Positions 1-11,470 of a stretch of 64,000 bases of DNA are shown in pieces (position 1 is the first letter of the stretch; every line of letters starts with the position of its first letter). The notes beneath the pieces are model-generated. The model saw only the letters and a list, made by a program, of their open reading frames with translations, had not been told where the DNA came from and did no database searches. The translations under genes were made by a program, and so were the position numbers. This DNA is from Hypericum androsaemum (Eukaryota; Streptophyta; Magnoliopsida; Malpighiales; Hypericaceae): contig OZ023192.1 in assembly GCA_963995505.1 (NCBI GenBank), positions 8,105,001-8,169,000 of the forward strand, written 5' to 3'.

Positions 1-3000
1 GGAGTAGGGGCTTAAAAGATGGAAAAGGGACATTTTCCCCAGCAGGGACCAAGAATCTATCCCTAAGAAAATGGAAAGACTCTGTTGGTTTTGGTGACAG
101 TGGAAGAAGCCTTTCATCTCATGCTTCATCATCAAATTCTGAAATTGCAGGGGCTCCAACTCCAAGAACAGGTGTTGCCCGCAGTCTGTCTGAGATGAGG
201 TCTGTCAGCGGGATCTTAGGACATTCAGATCGGACAACTCAAAGATTAGATGAAAATTGGGCACTTTTCGATTCTGCTAGAGAATTCAAACGCCCTGAGC
301 CATCATCTCTACAGTCTCAGGGAATACACGATGGAGACCAAAGAGAAACGCAAGATGATGGCACCATAGTTTATGAAAGAGAATACATGCAAGGAGTTTT
401 GATCAAGGAGAAAATTAAGGATGTAAAACCATCGCGGAAAGCTAAGCATAAGAACAAATTTGGCGTGCAAGAACCCAAAAGAAAGTCATGGATGGACATT
501 TTTGATGGTAATCGGAGCCATTATTTAATGCTTAGCTTACAGCTTGGCATCAGGTAACCAACTTTTGGCACTTATTAAATTTTTCCTCCCTAGAAAGTTG
601 CATCATCTTTCTTTCTGTTATGCGTTCATCATTGATGGAACCTACAGACATTTATAAAAATTGGTTGTCATGTTTGTTTGCCAGGCTGTTTTGTAAAATT
701 GGTCGTCATAACTCACTGAGTGAACTCGGCATAAACATGTGCTCTATTCTTGTACATGATCTACTTTACATGCTCTTTACAATTTTGTACCAAACTCAAG
801 TATTTCATAGGAGCTCAGATATTTGAGCATCCTAGCCTATTGGGTTGCAATTCAGAAAAAAATTACATGCCCATGTTTAGGGAAATATTTTTTGGGGTAT
901 TATCTGTGCTTGAACTCAATGCAAGCATGTAGCGGTCTAGTTACTTCATTGACAATGTTGTTATGTTTTCCCATTTTGTACATGTATTTGACATTTGTTA
1001 GACTTTGTTGAACAAACTTTTCTTGAATTTGTTTTTGCTAATTGGCATTTACGTAAATAACTTGGTTTAAGGTGTCAGGTATACTGTTGGCAAGATCACA
1101 CCAGTGCCTATGCGTGAAGTTAGGGCTTCTGATTTTGGAGATCGAGCTAGAATAAGAATGTATTTTCCCAGAAAGGGTTCTCAGTTCACACCTTCTCACT
1201 ATTCTGTTGATTTCTATTGGAAGGATTATTGCCCGATGGTTTTCAGGTAGTTGTCATCTTATATAAGCTCATGCTCCAGTCTCCTTACTATCGTATTAAT
1301 TTTTGACAGAGTTGTTAAATAATCGGCAACCAGTATAGCGGAAATAGCGGATGCTTTGGTTGCCATTTTTTACTTCCTAATGCTCAACTCACGAGGCAAA
1401 AGTGACTCCTTTTCATGTTGTAACAAATCTAAATTGGACATCAACGGAAATTGCTCGGATCAATGTGTTGAAGTAGTTACAGGCCTTATTGTTGTCCTAT
1501 TAGCCGATTTGATGCACAAGGCTGGTCCATGTTTACGGCACATTCATATTTTAGAATAAAGTTCTTGATGTTGTTTAGAGACTTTTCGCAACTTCTTGTA
1601 TATGGGAGGCAGATGGGATAATCCTCACTGTTATTCTAACTGTTGTCTTTTTTGGTTAACTTGCGTGGCATACTCGTTGCAATTTTTATATATTGCGCCA
1701 TGAGTATTAGTCTGCAATGTGTCTTGTATGCTTACGCACAACTATTGTTTATCTAATTTATTATGTCCCTAGAGCTACATCATTTAAATGTTTTGACCTT
1801 TGCACCATGATCCATTTCACCTTATATGCTATTGCTTACATAAATGTCCAGAGGATGCCTTTCCAAATTATATGGATATAAAATAGTTGCAAATTTGGAT
1901 ACTTGTTTTTAAGCTATTGCATCTTCGCATTAGAGTTTAATTCCTGGATAAATGTCAGGAACTTGAGAGAGATGTTCAAGTTAGATGCAGCGGAGTTCAT
2001 GATGTCCATTTGTGGCGATGATGGTCTGAGGGAGATTTCTTCTCCAGGAAAAAGTGGCAGTATCTTCTATTTGTCCCATGATGACAGATTTGTGATTAAG
2101 ACACTAAATAAAGACGAACTCAAGGTAATTCCATTGACTCATGTATCTATGAACATGGTATCATTTTGTATTATACCATATTGAGCTTCCAACCTGGGTA
2201 ATAGTAATCTTCAAGTGAAATTTTGCAAGTTTATCATGCTTGTTTGGATATGCCATTGCAAGTGGCTTTGTCATTTAGATTGAATAATTAACCAATTTTT
2301 TTTTGAACACAGCTACTTCTGTACTTGCCTTCTCATTTAAAAAATTAAAAAGTGAAGTTAATTAATGCACTATTAGTTGCTACCAGTTTACTTGTCTATT
2401 GGGTTTATTATTCATTTTATCAAAACTCCTTTTTTTTCTAACTCACTACTGATTTATTACATTTATGGTCTATTATTATCTGTAGCTAACATGCTAAAAG
2501 ACTCAAACTGTTCTCGTACTCATGTACATTTCACTAGTAAAATAATGAAATGTACATGAGTATGATACATTTTGAGAAACATCTTTTAGCATGTTAGTAC
2601 TTCTCGTACTCATGTACATTTCACTAGTAAAAAAATGTAAAATAATAGAGCCAAAGGCCACTTGGTCCAAGGGCACAAAGCGTATCCATGAACTGACGGA
2701 AGTCCAGGTTCAATTTCTGAGGTTTGCAAAATGGAACTAAAAGGGTTCTAGAAGCTGGTTTATGTCTCAACATCTGTTAACTAGTTGTGCAAAATGTCCA
2801 AAGGCCTCACCTTTAGTTTTCCTAGGTTGAAAGTAGAAATATTAAAGATTAACTACAATGTCATTCTCTCTTCATCTCCCGCCATACTCGCATTTCGGTC
2901 GATCTTGGGAGCATTTGCAAGCACAAATACATCGATGTCGCCATCCACAGAGATGTTGAACATATGCAACCACAACTCTGCCCTGGATCGCGTGTCTTCC

Positions 3001-6000
3001 AACTTGTAGATGTCCGACTCGTTCTTGGAAGGTGGGGGAGGGAGACATTCCACGGATGATATCCTACACTTCTGATTTCGGGGTTCTGACAAGAACTCGG
3101 ATTTTGGGTCCAGGTCGGTGGCCTTGACAATGGGTTGACCTGTCGGGTGGGGGATTTGGGATGGGGAATTTGTTTTATAGTTTTGATACAGTTTTTTAAG
3201 GGTAAAACTGAAATTTTTGAAACACTGTCACGGCTTTAGGGATAGAATAGTATAAAGGGGACTATTCAATTTTGCAAAGTAGAGGGGTTAATCAGTACTA
3301 GAGTGGGGCTGGTTGCGTAGTTTTGCAAACTTAGAGAGGCCTGACATCTAAAATGCCAGAATGACTCGCTTGCGTATGATAAATTTCTTTTCCTGTCTTG
3401 CATCCTTGTGAAAAGGTAATATGAAGATCAAATATCTTCCAGAAAAGGAAAACAAAATTACAATATTGCGTTTTTGTGATTCCATTCTCAAGCTTGTAGA
3501 TATTATGAATTTAATGTTTAATTTATAACATAGATCAGTTCACAAAGATTCGTGTAATGTGTTAATTCATATAACATATGTACAAGAGTTGAATCCATTT
3601 CAGTTTTGTGCTTAACCTCCGTAAGTGGCTTGGCAGTGACTTTGTTTGGAGTAAATGTGCTGCAAATGGGTTTGGATATACATAGATCAATGTGCTGATA
3701 AGTAGACCTTCGCTAAATGAGTTACTTGTTTTGCTAGCTCTATTGTGAACGAAGGAATATCTATAGTTCTTGGTGACTAATGCTATATCTGGAAATATTG
3801 ACATTCCATATCAATTTTTGCATTATCATTTCCGAACTTTCTAATGGATGTAGGTTGGATATTCTTGACATAAAGAGTGCATTCTCAATAAAATTTTCTA
3901 CTATACTCTCAATATTTGTTCAGTTGTGCACCTTGAAAAAGCATCGAGAAATTTTGATCTTTCTGCTTGTGTAGACCCTACTGAAGATGCTGCATGACTA
4001 CTACCTTCATGTGGGAAAACATGAAAATACTCTCATAACAAAGTTCTTCGGAGTTCACCGGATAACTTTAAGAGGTGGAAGAAAGGTATTTGCTGCTGAT
4101 TAACAGCCTTGTCGAATTTCTTCTTACAAATGCCCGTGTCATTACTGTTGAGGTTTCTTATGCATTTCCTGTGCTTTAGGTACGCTTTGTGATCATGGGG
4201 AATATGTTCTGCACAGAGTTGAGTATTCATCGTCGGTATGATCTTAAAGGATCAACTCATGGAAGATTCACAGATAAAAGTAAAATTCGACAGACTACCA
4301 CATTAAAAGATCTTGATTTAGCTTACGAATTTCACATGGATAAATTGTTGCGAGAGTCCCTTTTCAAGTAAGCCGCTTGTCCAATATGACCTTTTTTTCC
4401 CAAAAGAGAAAAGAAACTTCACTAGCTTCCTTTGTCATTTTGTTATTAACACTGTGATGAAATGTTCTATTAAGGAAGTTAACTACTGTTCTCTTTAATT
4501 ACTAATCAAAGGGGTTTAGGACAATTTTTGGTAGCACTGGAGTTTTGTCATATAACCATATCCTTGTTCTACTTTAACCATGCTTGTATTCAGAAGTACT
4601 CTGACATAAAATGCACCAAGTATGTTTCTCTCTAAAGCAAGTTTCCGTGCTTTTGAATGCTCTTGCACTTGTGTATTTGAAAGATTTTTCTTCTTTATTT
4701 TCTGATTGGACTCTTTTCAGAAGATAGTTGGAGAGAGAATCTAATTCTAATACCACTAAATTATGAAAATCGATTTCTACAATTTGAACAACTAAAGTAA
4801 GGAGTATTCAAGTTCTTTATGCTAGGAACTTTGCTTCTGAAATGTATTTCTGTGACGCGCATGTTTGTAGCTCCTTGCACCATAGTTCACCTGTTAAGGA
4901 TAGGATTTACAGAGCACCCTAGAAACAGGATGTGAAGCTGAGAAACTGTCCTACTATAAGATGTGCAAGGCAATGCTGTTAGAGCCCAACTGTCATTAAC
5001 CTTACACCAGCTGGAACAGTATATTTACTAATAAAAATGCTTATCTACTCATTGTCAAGCGCTAATGATCAGTCTGTTCTCTGTTTTTCTTCGTAATAAG
5101 TTCCAATATTTCTTGTGCAGACAACTTTCTCTAGACTGCCAGTTCTTGGGATCTCAGCAAATTATTGACTACAGTCTTCTCTTGGGATTACATTTTAGAG
5201 CACCAGAGCATTTGAAAGCCATCTTAGGACCTCCTGATACAATGCGTAATAATGATAGTTCTTCAGCTGGTGATAGTAAGTTTCCCTTAAAATTCAAGCT
5301 TAGCTGTGATCTCTTTTTGTATTGTCTAGTGGTGTATTATCTCCTTTATTGAATTTTTAGTTTGTCGCAAAAGTACTAGTACACGTGGAGACAATTATAC
5401 AAGCTCTCTTTAGTGTTTGAACAAGTACACATCAACTGAATAGTTCAAAGCCTTGGAGCACACTGTATTAACAAGGTTGTTGCAGTTATATATGTATTTG
5501 CTAAATCCAGAGCGATATCCCCCGGTGAGGCTCTCTTTCAGAGTGATCCAAATGTGTTTGGTATACTCTGCTAGCTCATTTTGGCAGACTCCTAAATGAC
5601 ATTTATGATGTGCTCATTTTAAGTGAACTTCTTAGATGTATTTTTCTACGGCCCTAGGAGGGCAGATTATGAACTGATACTGTTCCAGCTTTAAATATTA
5701 CCTTTTGACTCCATTCTGTGAGAGAATTTCCCCTTAAAGCTGCTCCTCCAATGATCCTGCACGAGTAATGTAATTTATTGTCAAATTACTATGGTGCTCA
5801 TTTTTCAGCTGCTGCATGCATCTTAAGCGAGGAGTCAATAATGGGGTTTGACATGTGATCACTTCTAGTTACAAATGCGATTTGTTTCAGTCACAAGACC
5901 ATTCAACTATTCTCAATTATTACACCATGAGTTTTGATATTGTTTGCTGATGATGAGGATACCTGTAACTCTGTGCAAAGGGAATTACTGATAGGATTTA

Positions 6001-8177
6001 TCTAGCTCAAACATTGTGAATTTCCTGAAAATAGGTTAGGAAATACATTTGCTGATTATGTTTCCATTTTTTTGGGCGATCCTGAAAATCGCTGCATTGA
6101 GAAAATATAGGAAATACAATTGGTTGTTAGTTTTGAGTTGAGATGTAGTTGCTTGGTGGGGGAGGGTGTGTGGTTGATGAGGGGAGGAGTAAGTGCATAA
6201 TGCCACTTTTTCCTTTTACTTATTGAAATGAGTGATGAGGTCTTCTACTGTAGTTTCTTAGTTGGTATTATACACAAAAGTGAATGGGGGGAGTTTTTGA
6301 TCTCATATGAGGCATTGAGATGCTTTATCCAGCATCATATTAGCAAGTAATGAAGCTTGGGCGGTTTATGTGAAATGCACTTTCTCTTTGGTATCCCTGT
6401 TCATATGTTTTGAAGTTAATTTTAAGTCGTTGCAATGATATCTTCTCTCCATTGCTGAGAACAAACCTTGCTATTTATCTTGTTTACCCTACCGAAATCG
6501 AGCCAATGCAGCTCAGAGCATGCTTATTTTGGTAATACTTTGTGTGAGTTTGCATGCATTTGTCTAAACAAGTCGAAAAAACTTCTTCGGCAGATTCATT
6601 ATTGTTCACCACTCGAAAGCTCATATATTTTACTTCCACTAGGTGTTGCATATCAAGATGAAGTCTTGATTCCTCCAAAAGGTCTCCTCTTAGTAACTCA
6701 TGAACCTAGCTCTGTCAGCACTGCCCCGGGCCCTCACATCAGAGGAAACACGCTAAGAGCATACTCGGTTGGTGAGAAGGAAGTTGATCTCTTGCTGCCT
6801 GGTACAGCAAGGTAAAATCCGTTTCTGACCTCTTAATACCAGCTAATATGGAAATTCAATTTTTATTCTCCTCAAGGGACCTTCCCATTGTTGTTGAGAA
6901 ACTTCACATTGCAAAGGCTTCTCAAATCTACTACTTCTCAAAGAAAGTAAAGTTAATACTTCAAATTTGGCACTTTATGGTTTCCAAATTTCAGTCGAGT
7001 ACTTTGAGGTTTCAGAAATTAATCCTGTAATTTACAAAAATAGTTGTGCAAATGAAGGTTCAATTACTATTGATTGCCTATTAATCATATGATTTCATTA
7101 CTTTTCTAACCGTGGTTAGAGCTACTTAATTGTGTATGGTAATATGAATAAATTTAAATAAGAGCTTGGCCACCTTTCAAAAGTCTTACTCGGCTCGAAC
7201 ATGGATTAGTCGGCCCAATGGGTGTCGGGTGGTATAAGCAAAAAAAGAGTAGCTCGGCATATTGTTTTGTATTTATATCAAAGATCTTCAGTAGATATTT
7301 TAATAACTCATGACACTTAAATTTCTTTTAATTCAACTATAAAGACTTTCTGTTGTTTGAAAAAACCGCTTAATTATTTTAGGAAATTCCAACAGCCAAA
7401 AGACTAAAATTAATTTTGTATTTTAGATATTATCACATTATTAAGTGCATTGCACGTTGCATCAAGCTGGCTAGTTGTGTGGTGCTTTATGCAACTTATA
7501 AATGTTAAGAGAGGAATTGTATCACATGATGAATGCTAATAAAGCGATTATAAAGTGGACACAACTTCGAATGCAAGGTTTGAAAGTTTTAAATGACAGA
7601 TTTAAATGTAAAGTTATGTGAAATCCCTGGTATCGAATTGATGTTTCCCTGGTTCTTCAGAGTTGAGTCATACGACAGATTGAAGTACCCGTAGCAGCAT
7701 AGAAGAGACCTTAAGAAATATGACAAGGTCAAGTGTGAAGTCCATAGAGTTATAATCTGTTTCACCTTGTAAAGCTAATTCAAAGTTGAAAGTCATGCTG
7801 TGGTTGGTGTCTAGCCTTTCATTGAGAAAGAGTAGTTTGAGATTATGTTGCAGCACCAGGTTCCTGACTAACATTTGTTGAACCGTTTTTTGATTAGATT
7901 ACGGGTACAGCTCGGAGTGAACATGCCAGCTCAAGCAAATCATAAGCTTCTCCAGGACAATGTTGATTCTGCAGAAGTCGAGCTGTTTGAAGTGTATGAT
8001 GTCGTACTCTACCTGGGTATAATTGACATACTGCAAGATTACAGCACCAGGAAGAAGCTTGAGCGGGCATTTAAGTCACTCAAGTTTGATCCCATGACGA
8101 TATCAGTTGCTGAACCCAAGCTATATGCAAAGCGTTTTCTCGACTTCTTGCAGAAAGTCTTCCCGGAGAGACCCTGA
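1..8177 (+). CDS. PIP5K: Phosphatidylinositol-4-phosphate 5-kinase, 5'-truncated by the window edge
   Basis: Phosphorylates PtdIns4P to PtdIns(4,5)P2 at the plasma membrane. Visible exons: <1-553, 1079-1246, 1959-2124, 3975-4085, 4180-4367, 5121-5275, 6643-6811 and 7898-8177. All junctions are GT-AG and keep frame, giving about 595 residues and a TGA stop. The first residues ([15 protein letters not shown]) are the end of a MORN repeat, so the N-terminus lies upstream. A basic linker follows, then the kinase core: GKSGSIFY glycine-rich loop, FVIKTL with the ATP-binding Lys, [27 protein letters not shown], and the C-terminal activation-loop region ([13 protein letters not shown]) that sets substrate choice. 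The insert between IDYSLLLG and the C-lobe, with [12 protein letters not shown], fits the PIP5K7/PIP5K8 branch as I remember it; the paralogue number is inference. No breaks are seen. Introns hold repeats, listed separately. Confidence 0.94.
2488..2634. repeat. Nested inverted repeat plus direct copy in PIP5K intron 3
   Basis: Outer arms of 14 bp (AACATGCTAAAAGA at 2488 and its reverse complement at 2582-2595) enclose an inner hairpin. The inner arms ACTCATGTACATTTCA and TGAAATGTACATGAGT are separated by about 12 bases. About 32 bases of the left half (from TTCTCGTACTCATG) are repeated directly at 2602-2634. This looks like a small foldback or MITE remnant; transcribed, it could form a hairpin within the intron. 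Confidence 0.6.
7150..7265 (+). repeat. SINE-like or short dispersed repeat copy in PIP5K intron 7
   Basis: The stretch containing CACCTTTCAAAAGTCTTACT, CTCGAACATGGATTAGTCGG and a GGGTGGTATAAG end has a diverged second copy at about 57670-57765, which reads CTTTTCAAAAGTCTCATCCG and CTCGAATCTAGATTAGTTGA. Two dispersed copies with an A-rich end suggest a SINE-type family. I cannot delimit the ends or show pol III boxes in this copy. Confidence 0.35.
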
Positions 8178-8666
8178 AATTTCACAATTTTTTTTGGGGA
8201 TAAATACAGGTTTCCACTTTTTAGTTTTTCTCTGTTGATATTCAAATCAAGCAATGCTGTTACATACATATGTAGGTATCTTGCAGTTTTAGCAAGAGTA
8301 TACAATCTTCTGCATCTTTCTTTCGAGATATGAAATGGTCGGGTCCAGCTCCTAATTACAGGTTGCTCCTTTTTTATAAATACAGATTGCTCCCACTGAG
8401 AAAGAATTGCAAATTGATCTTTTTCTTCCATGTTTATTAATAATGGAATAATGCAGACATTTCATTTCGTACTTACAGTTATGTACTTGTCAAAGTGAGA
8501 TATTTATTACATTGCGGCTAATCTTTTAGTCTATCTCAGATTTCATACCAAATTTTCCACTAACAATCAAATCTTTGATAGACGTGGGAGAGAGACTTTT
8601 GTAAATAAGAGTGGTGGATGAGGAGATGAAAGAGCCGAATTCAATATTCGAAGATCCACAATTCAA
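8178..8666. other. PIP5K 3' UTR and short intergenic stretch
   Basis: AT-rich sequence after the PIP5K stop, with no coding signal. The 3' UTR probably ends in the first 250-300 bases, where TTTATTAATAATGGAATAATG near 8430 could serve polyadenylation. Beyond that I see nothing up to the left LTR of the next element. Confidence 0.5.
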
Positions 8667-9034
8667 TGACGGAGATGGAGCCGCGTTGTTGTTCTTGGAT
8701 AAGCTCGATTGCATCGCGCGATTGAAAGTTGCTTAGTCGACAAGTCATTCTATTTCCTAGTTGTGGTTTGCTTAGGCATCAAGTTATTTCGTTTCCTAGT
8801 TGGATTTAGACTCTTTGATATTTCTTTTCCTAGTTTGCTTAAAACTCTGTTACTATGCGTTTTAGGGTTCTTTCAAGCTCTCTATCTAAGAGAATCCTCT
8901 ATGTTCTTTTAAGACACACGTTTTGATAATGAGAAAATCTAGGGTTTACCCTAAACCTGGTCGCTTTGCGTGTTCTCGTGCAATTCGCGGGTTGAGACTA
9001 TTATCTTGTTGCTTGTTTCGTACGTTCCGCTGCA
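8667..9034 (+). repeat. 5' LTR of the gypsy element
   Basis: Aligns along its whole length with 10720-11086. Starts TG and ends CA. Both copies share ACAAGTCATTCTATTTC, AAGTTATTTCGTTTCCTAG and GCAATTCGCGGGTTGAGAC. Because the pol reading frame runs into the 3' LTR, this copy also carries a decayed piece of the pol C-terminus at its start. Confidence 0.85.
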
Positions 9035-9039
9035 TTATT

Positions 9040-9053
9040 TGGTATCTAGAGAC
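9040..9053 (+). other. Primer-binding site, initiator-Met tRNA type
   Basis: TGGTATCTAGAGAC lies 5 bases after the left LTR. It matches the usual plant TGGTATCAGAGC site, complementary to initiator methionine tRNA, with one extra base. Confidence 0.6.
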
Positions 9054-9072
9054 CAGTCTACGCTCCTTCATC

Positions 9073-10560
9073 ATGCCTCCGAAATGTGGCAACCAGCAGG
9101 AGGCGTCTGGTCTCACGAACTTGGATGTAATATCCCAACAAATCATTGTTCTTCAGTAAAAACATGATGAAGTCATGGAGTTCTTGCGCACCCACGCGAC
9201 CCAACAAGAATCACGCAACGCGCGCGCCAAGCATCTCCACCACCTATCGTCGATCTGACAGAATTTGATGATGAGGTCACCATGGACAACCCTTGAGCTT
9301 CGCTTGCTTAGGCCGATCATCGGAACTCCTCAACCCGTTGGGATGCAGGGTTTAAGTTCGACATCCCTGAATTTCACAGGGGTCTAGTACCTGATGAGCT
9401 CTTGGATTGGCTCGCTGCAGTTGAAGAAATTCTCGAGTTTCGAGAAGTTCCAGCCGACCCTCGCGTTTCTCTGGCTGTAACGCGGTTCCGCGGTTGTGCA
9501 GCTGCTTGGTGGCAACAAAAAAAATCTTAACAACGCCTCTAGCAAGGCAAGGCAAAGCTTGTGTCATGGCCGCGATTACTAAACTGTTACAGGCAGCCTT
9601 CCTAGCGTACAACTACACGCACACTCTCTACCAGAAGCTTCAGAACCTCCGACAGAGGACAAGATCGGTGGATGCCTACACAGAAGAGTTTTATCAATTA
9701 CTGGCTCGTAATGATCTAAATGAGACGACCGATCAGTTAGTCTCGCGATATATAGGAGGCCTTCGTCTCCAGCTGCAGGATGTCCTTAATTTGTTTGCTC
9801 CGAAAACAATCTTTGAAGCATATCGGCGTGCTATTGTGGTCGAGCGGCAACTTGCCAGACGATCGACTGGACTGTTTTCCCCAGCGAGTTTACGTCCTCC
9901 CCCATCGATCGTTCCTGATAGCCGTTCCACAGCCAATATAGGGCCAATGGTGACTCCCACAGCTCGAACCCCGGGTAGCAACGGCCACCTACTCTCGCCC
10001 TGGAAAATGCTTTTTGTGCGGGGAGTTTGGCTATCGTTAAGCTAATTGCCCTAAATCAGCAGGCGCACGCGGGTTTCTTCTTGACAATGTTGATGTTGTT
10101 GACCTAACCAGTGACCCGATTTATGATGATGACTTTGAGGATGCTCTTGTCGAGGAATATCTGGCCGGAGATGTCAGACCTGCCCTAATCCTATGGCGGG
10201 CTGACTTAACACCATGAAAGCCGGAGGATGCTGCCCAACGACACTCCCTATTCGAGTCGACTTGCACTATTGGTGGTAAGGTGTGTCGCTCTATCATAGA
10301 TTCTGGTTCGTGCGAGAATGTTATGATGCTTATGTTGTTGCCAAGTTATCTCTTTCATCGGAAGCACACCCTCATCCTTATAGCTTGGCCTAGCTTCAAA
10401 AGGGCAATCATGTCGAGGTCAACTGCAGGTGTTAGTCTGTTTCTCTAATGGCGACAAATATGCGGATAGTGTGTGGTGCTACATCGTCCCTATGGACGCT
10501 TGTCATCTGTTATTAGGCCGCCCTTGGCAGTTCGATCGTGAAGTTATGCATGATGGGCGA
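9073..10560 (+). pseudogene. Decayed gag and aspartic protease of the gypsy element
   Basis: Starts MPPKCGNQQE at 9073. The gag core is readable from about 9350 (FDIPEFHRGLVPDELLDWL, ILEFREVPADPRVSLAVTRF, AAAWWQQ). A frameshift near 9520 is followed by the second half at 9494-10045 (AFLAYNYTHTLYQKLQNLRQ, VDAYTEEFYQLLARND). A CCHC knuckle at about 10010-10050 has an in-frame TAA and its His replaced by Tyr. The protease follows at about 10245-10540, with RSIIDSGSCENVM (DSG catalytic triad) and CHLLLGRPWQFDREV. Gag packages the RNA and the protease cuts the polyprotein; neither can be made intact here. Confidence 0.8.
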
Positions 10561-10789
10561 GAAGATCAACCCCAATGCATACCGTTTGTGACTTCCCATC
10601 CATGTGTGCACCTCAGATGTGTTCACTGTCAAGCACTTGATTCCTTATGTTGGTGATGATTCCTCTGGAGATGAAGTTGTATCTGATTCAAAGGCGAATC
10701 GTTTCGAGGGACGAGAGAATGATGGAGATGAAGCTGCGTTGCTGTTCTTGGATAAGCTCGATCGCATCTTGCGATTGAAAGCTGCTTAG
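10557..10789 (+). pseudogene. Integrase C-terminal remnant running into the 3' LTR
   Basis: Directly after the protease segment the frame reads KINPNAYRL, one stop, then TSDVFTVKHLIPYVGDDSS. This is the usual C-terminus of a gypsy pol after the integrase core. It continues to LDRILRLKAA and a TAG at 10787, so its last 23 residues lie inside the 3' LTR that begins at 10720. The frame jumps from a protease/RT linker to this tail at about 10557, marking the internal deletion. Confidence 0.75.
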
Positions 10790-11086
10790 GCGACAAGTCA
10801 TTCTATTTCGTAGTTGTCATTTGTTCAGTTATCAAGTTATTTCGTTTCCTAGTTTGATTTAGACTCTTAGTTATTTCCTTTCCTAATTTGCTTAAAACTC
10901 TTTTACTATGCATTTTAGGGGTTTTTAAGCTCTATATATAACAGAGTCTTCTATGTTTTTTTAAGACAGATATTTTGATAATAAGAAAATATAGAGTTTA
11001 CCCTAAACCTGGTCATTTTCCGTGTTTTCGTGCAATTCGCGGGTTGAGACTACTATCTTGTTGCTCGTTTTGTACGTTCCGCTGCA
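10720..11086 (+). repeat. 3' LTR of the gypsy element
   Basis: Second copy of the 368 bp repeat at 8667-9034. Preceded by a purine-rich run (GAGGGACGAGAGAATGA) that can act as polypurine tract. Ends GCTGCA. Confidence 0.85.
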
Positions 11087-11183
11087 TTATGTACCAAAAA
11101 AATCAAGTTCTATTCTCCAAGAGGTCGGCAATTTTTTTTGTGAATTTTTTTTATTGAGAGTCCACAATGATGTATTGAAAATA

Positions 11184-11470
11184 GGGAAAAGTATACTTAA
11201 ATACTTGTAGTTTCACGCTTTCCAAATTTAGGCCATGTGGTTTAAAATTGTGTTTTTTAGTCCTGTGGTTTTTTTTTTGCTCGGACACCACTCGGTCTCG
11301 GGCAGCCCGGTTAGCTGCCCGGCCACTTGTCTGTCTACGTGGGTGCCACATCCGCCTAAATGCCATCGTTTTTGTCCTATGTGGACAGTCCACTTGTGCA
11401 AGTCGAGATGACGTGGCAGATAAAAAATATCTAAATTAGTCCTAATTTTGAAATAAATTATTTTTAAAAA
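11184..11470 (+). repeat. Orphan terminal repeat of the MULE-like family
   Basis: GGGAAAAGTATACTTAAATA and the following 280 bases align with the left terminal repeat of the element at 35937, sharing the GTATACTTAA start, a CCCGG-rich patch and CCACGTGGGC-like GTCTACGTGGGTGCCAC. I see no inverted partner nearby, so this is a truncated or solo end. Confidence 0.55.

Larger units (their letters stand above)
8667..11086 (+). mobile_element. Internally deleted Ty3/gypsy retrotransposon with both LTRs
   Basis: Two direct repeats, 8667-9034 (368 bp) and 10720-11086 (367 bp), both begin TGA(C/T)GGAGATG and end GTTCCGCTGCA. They differ by roughly 10-15% by eye, so the insertion is not recent. A TGGTATC-type primer-binding site follows the left LTR. 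Inside are gag, a zinc knuckle and an aspartic-protease remnant, then an abrupt jump to the integrase C-terminus; RT, RNase H and the integrase core are missing. No matching target duplication is visible (left flank TTCAA, right flank TTATG). The element is non-autonomous and dead: several stops interrupt gag. Confidence 0.85.

Noticed and set aside
8662..11091. Target duplication for the small gypsy element (TTAT after both LTRs).
   Set aside because: TTAT follows both LTRs because one follows into the element itself; the true left flank is TTCAA.
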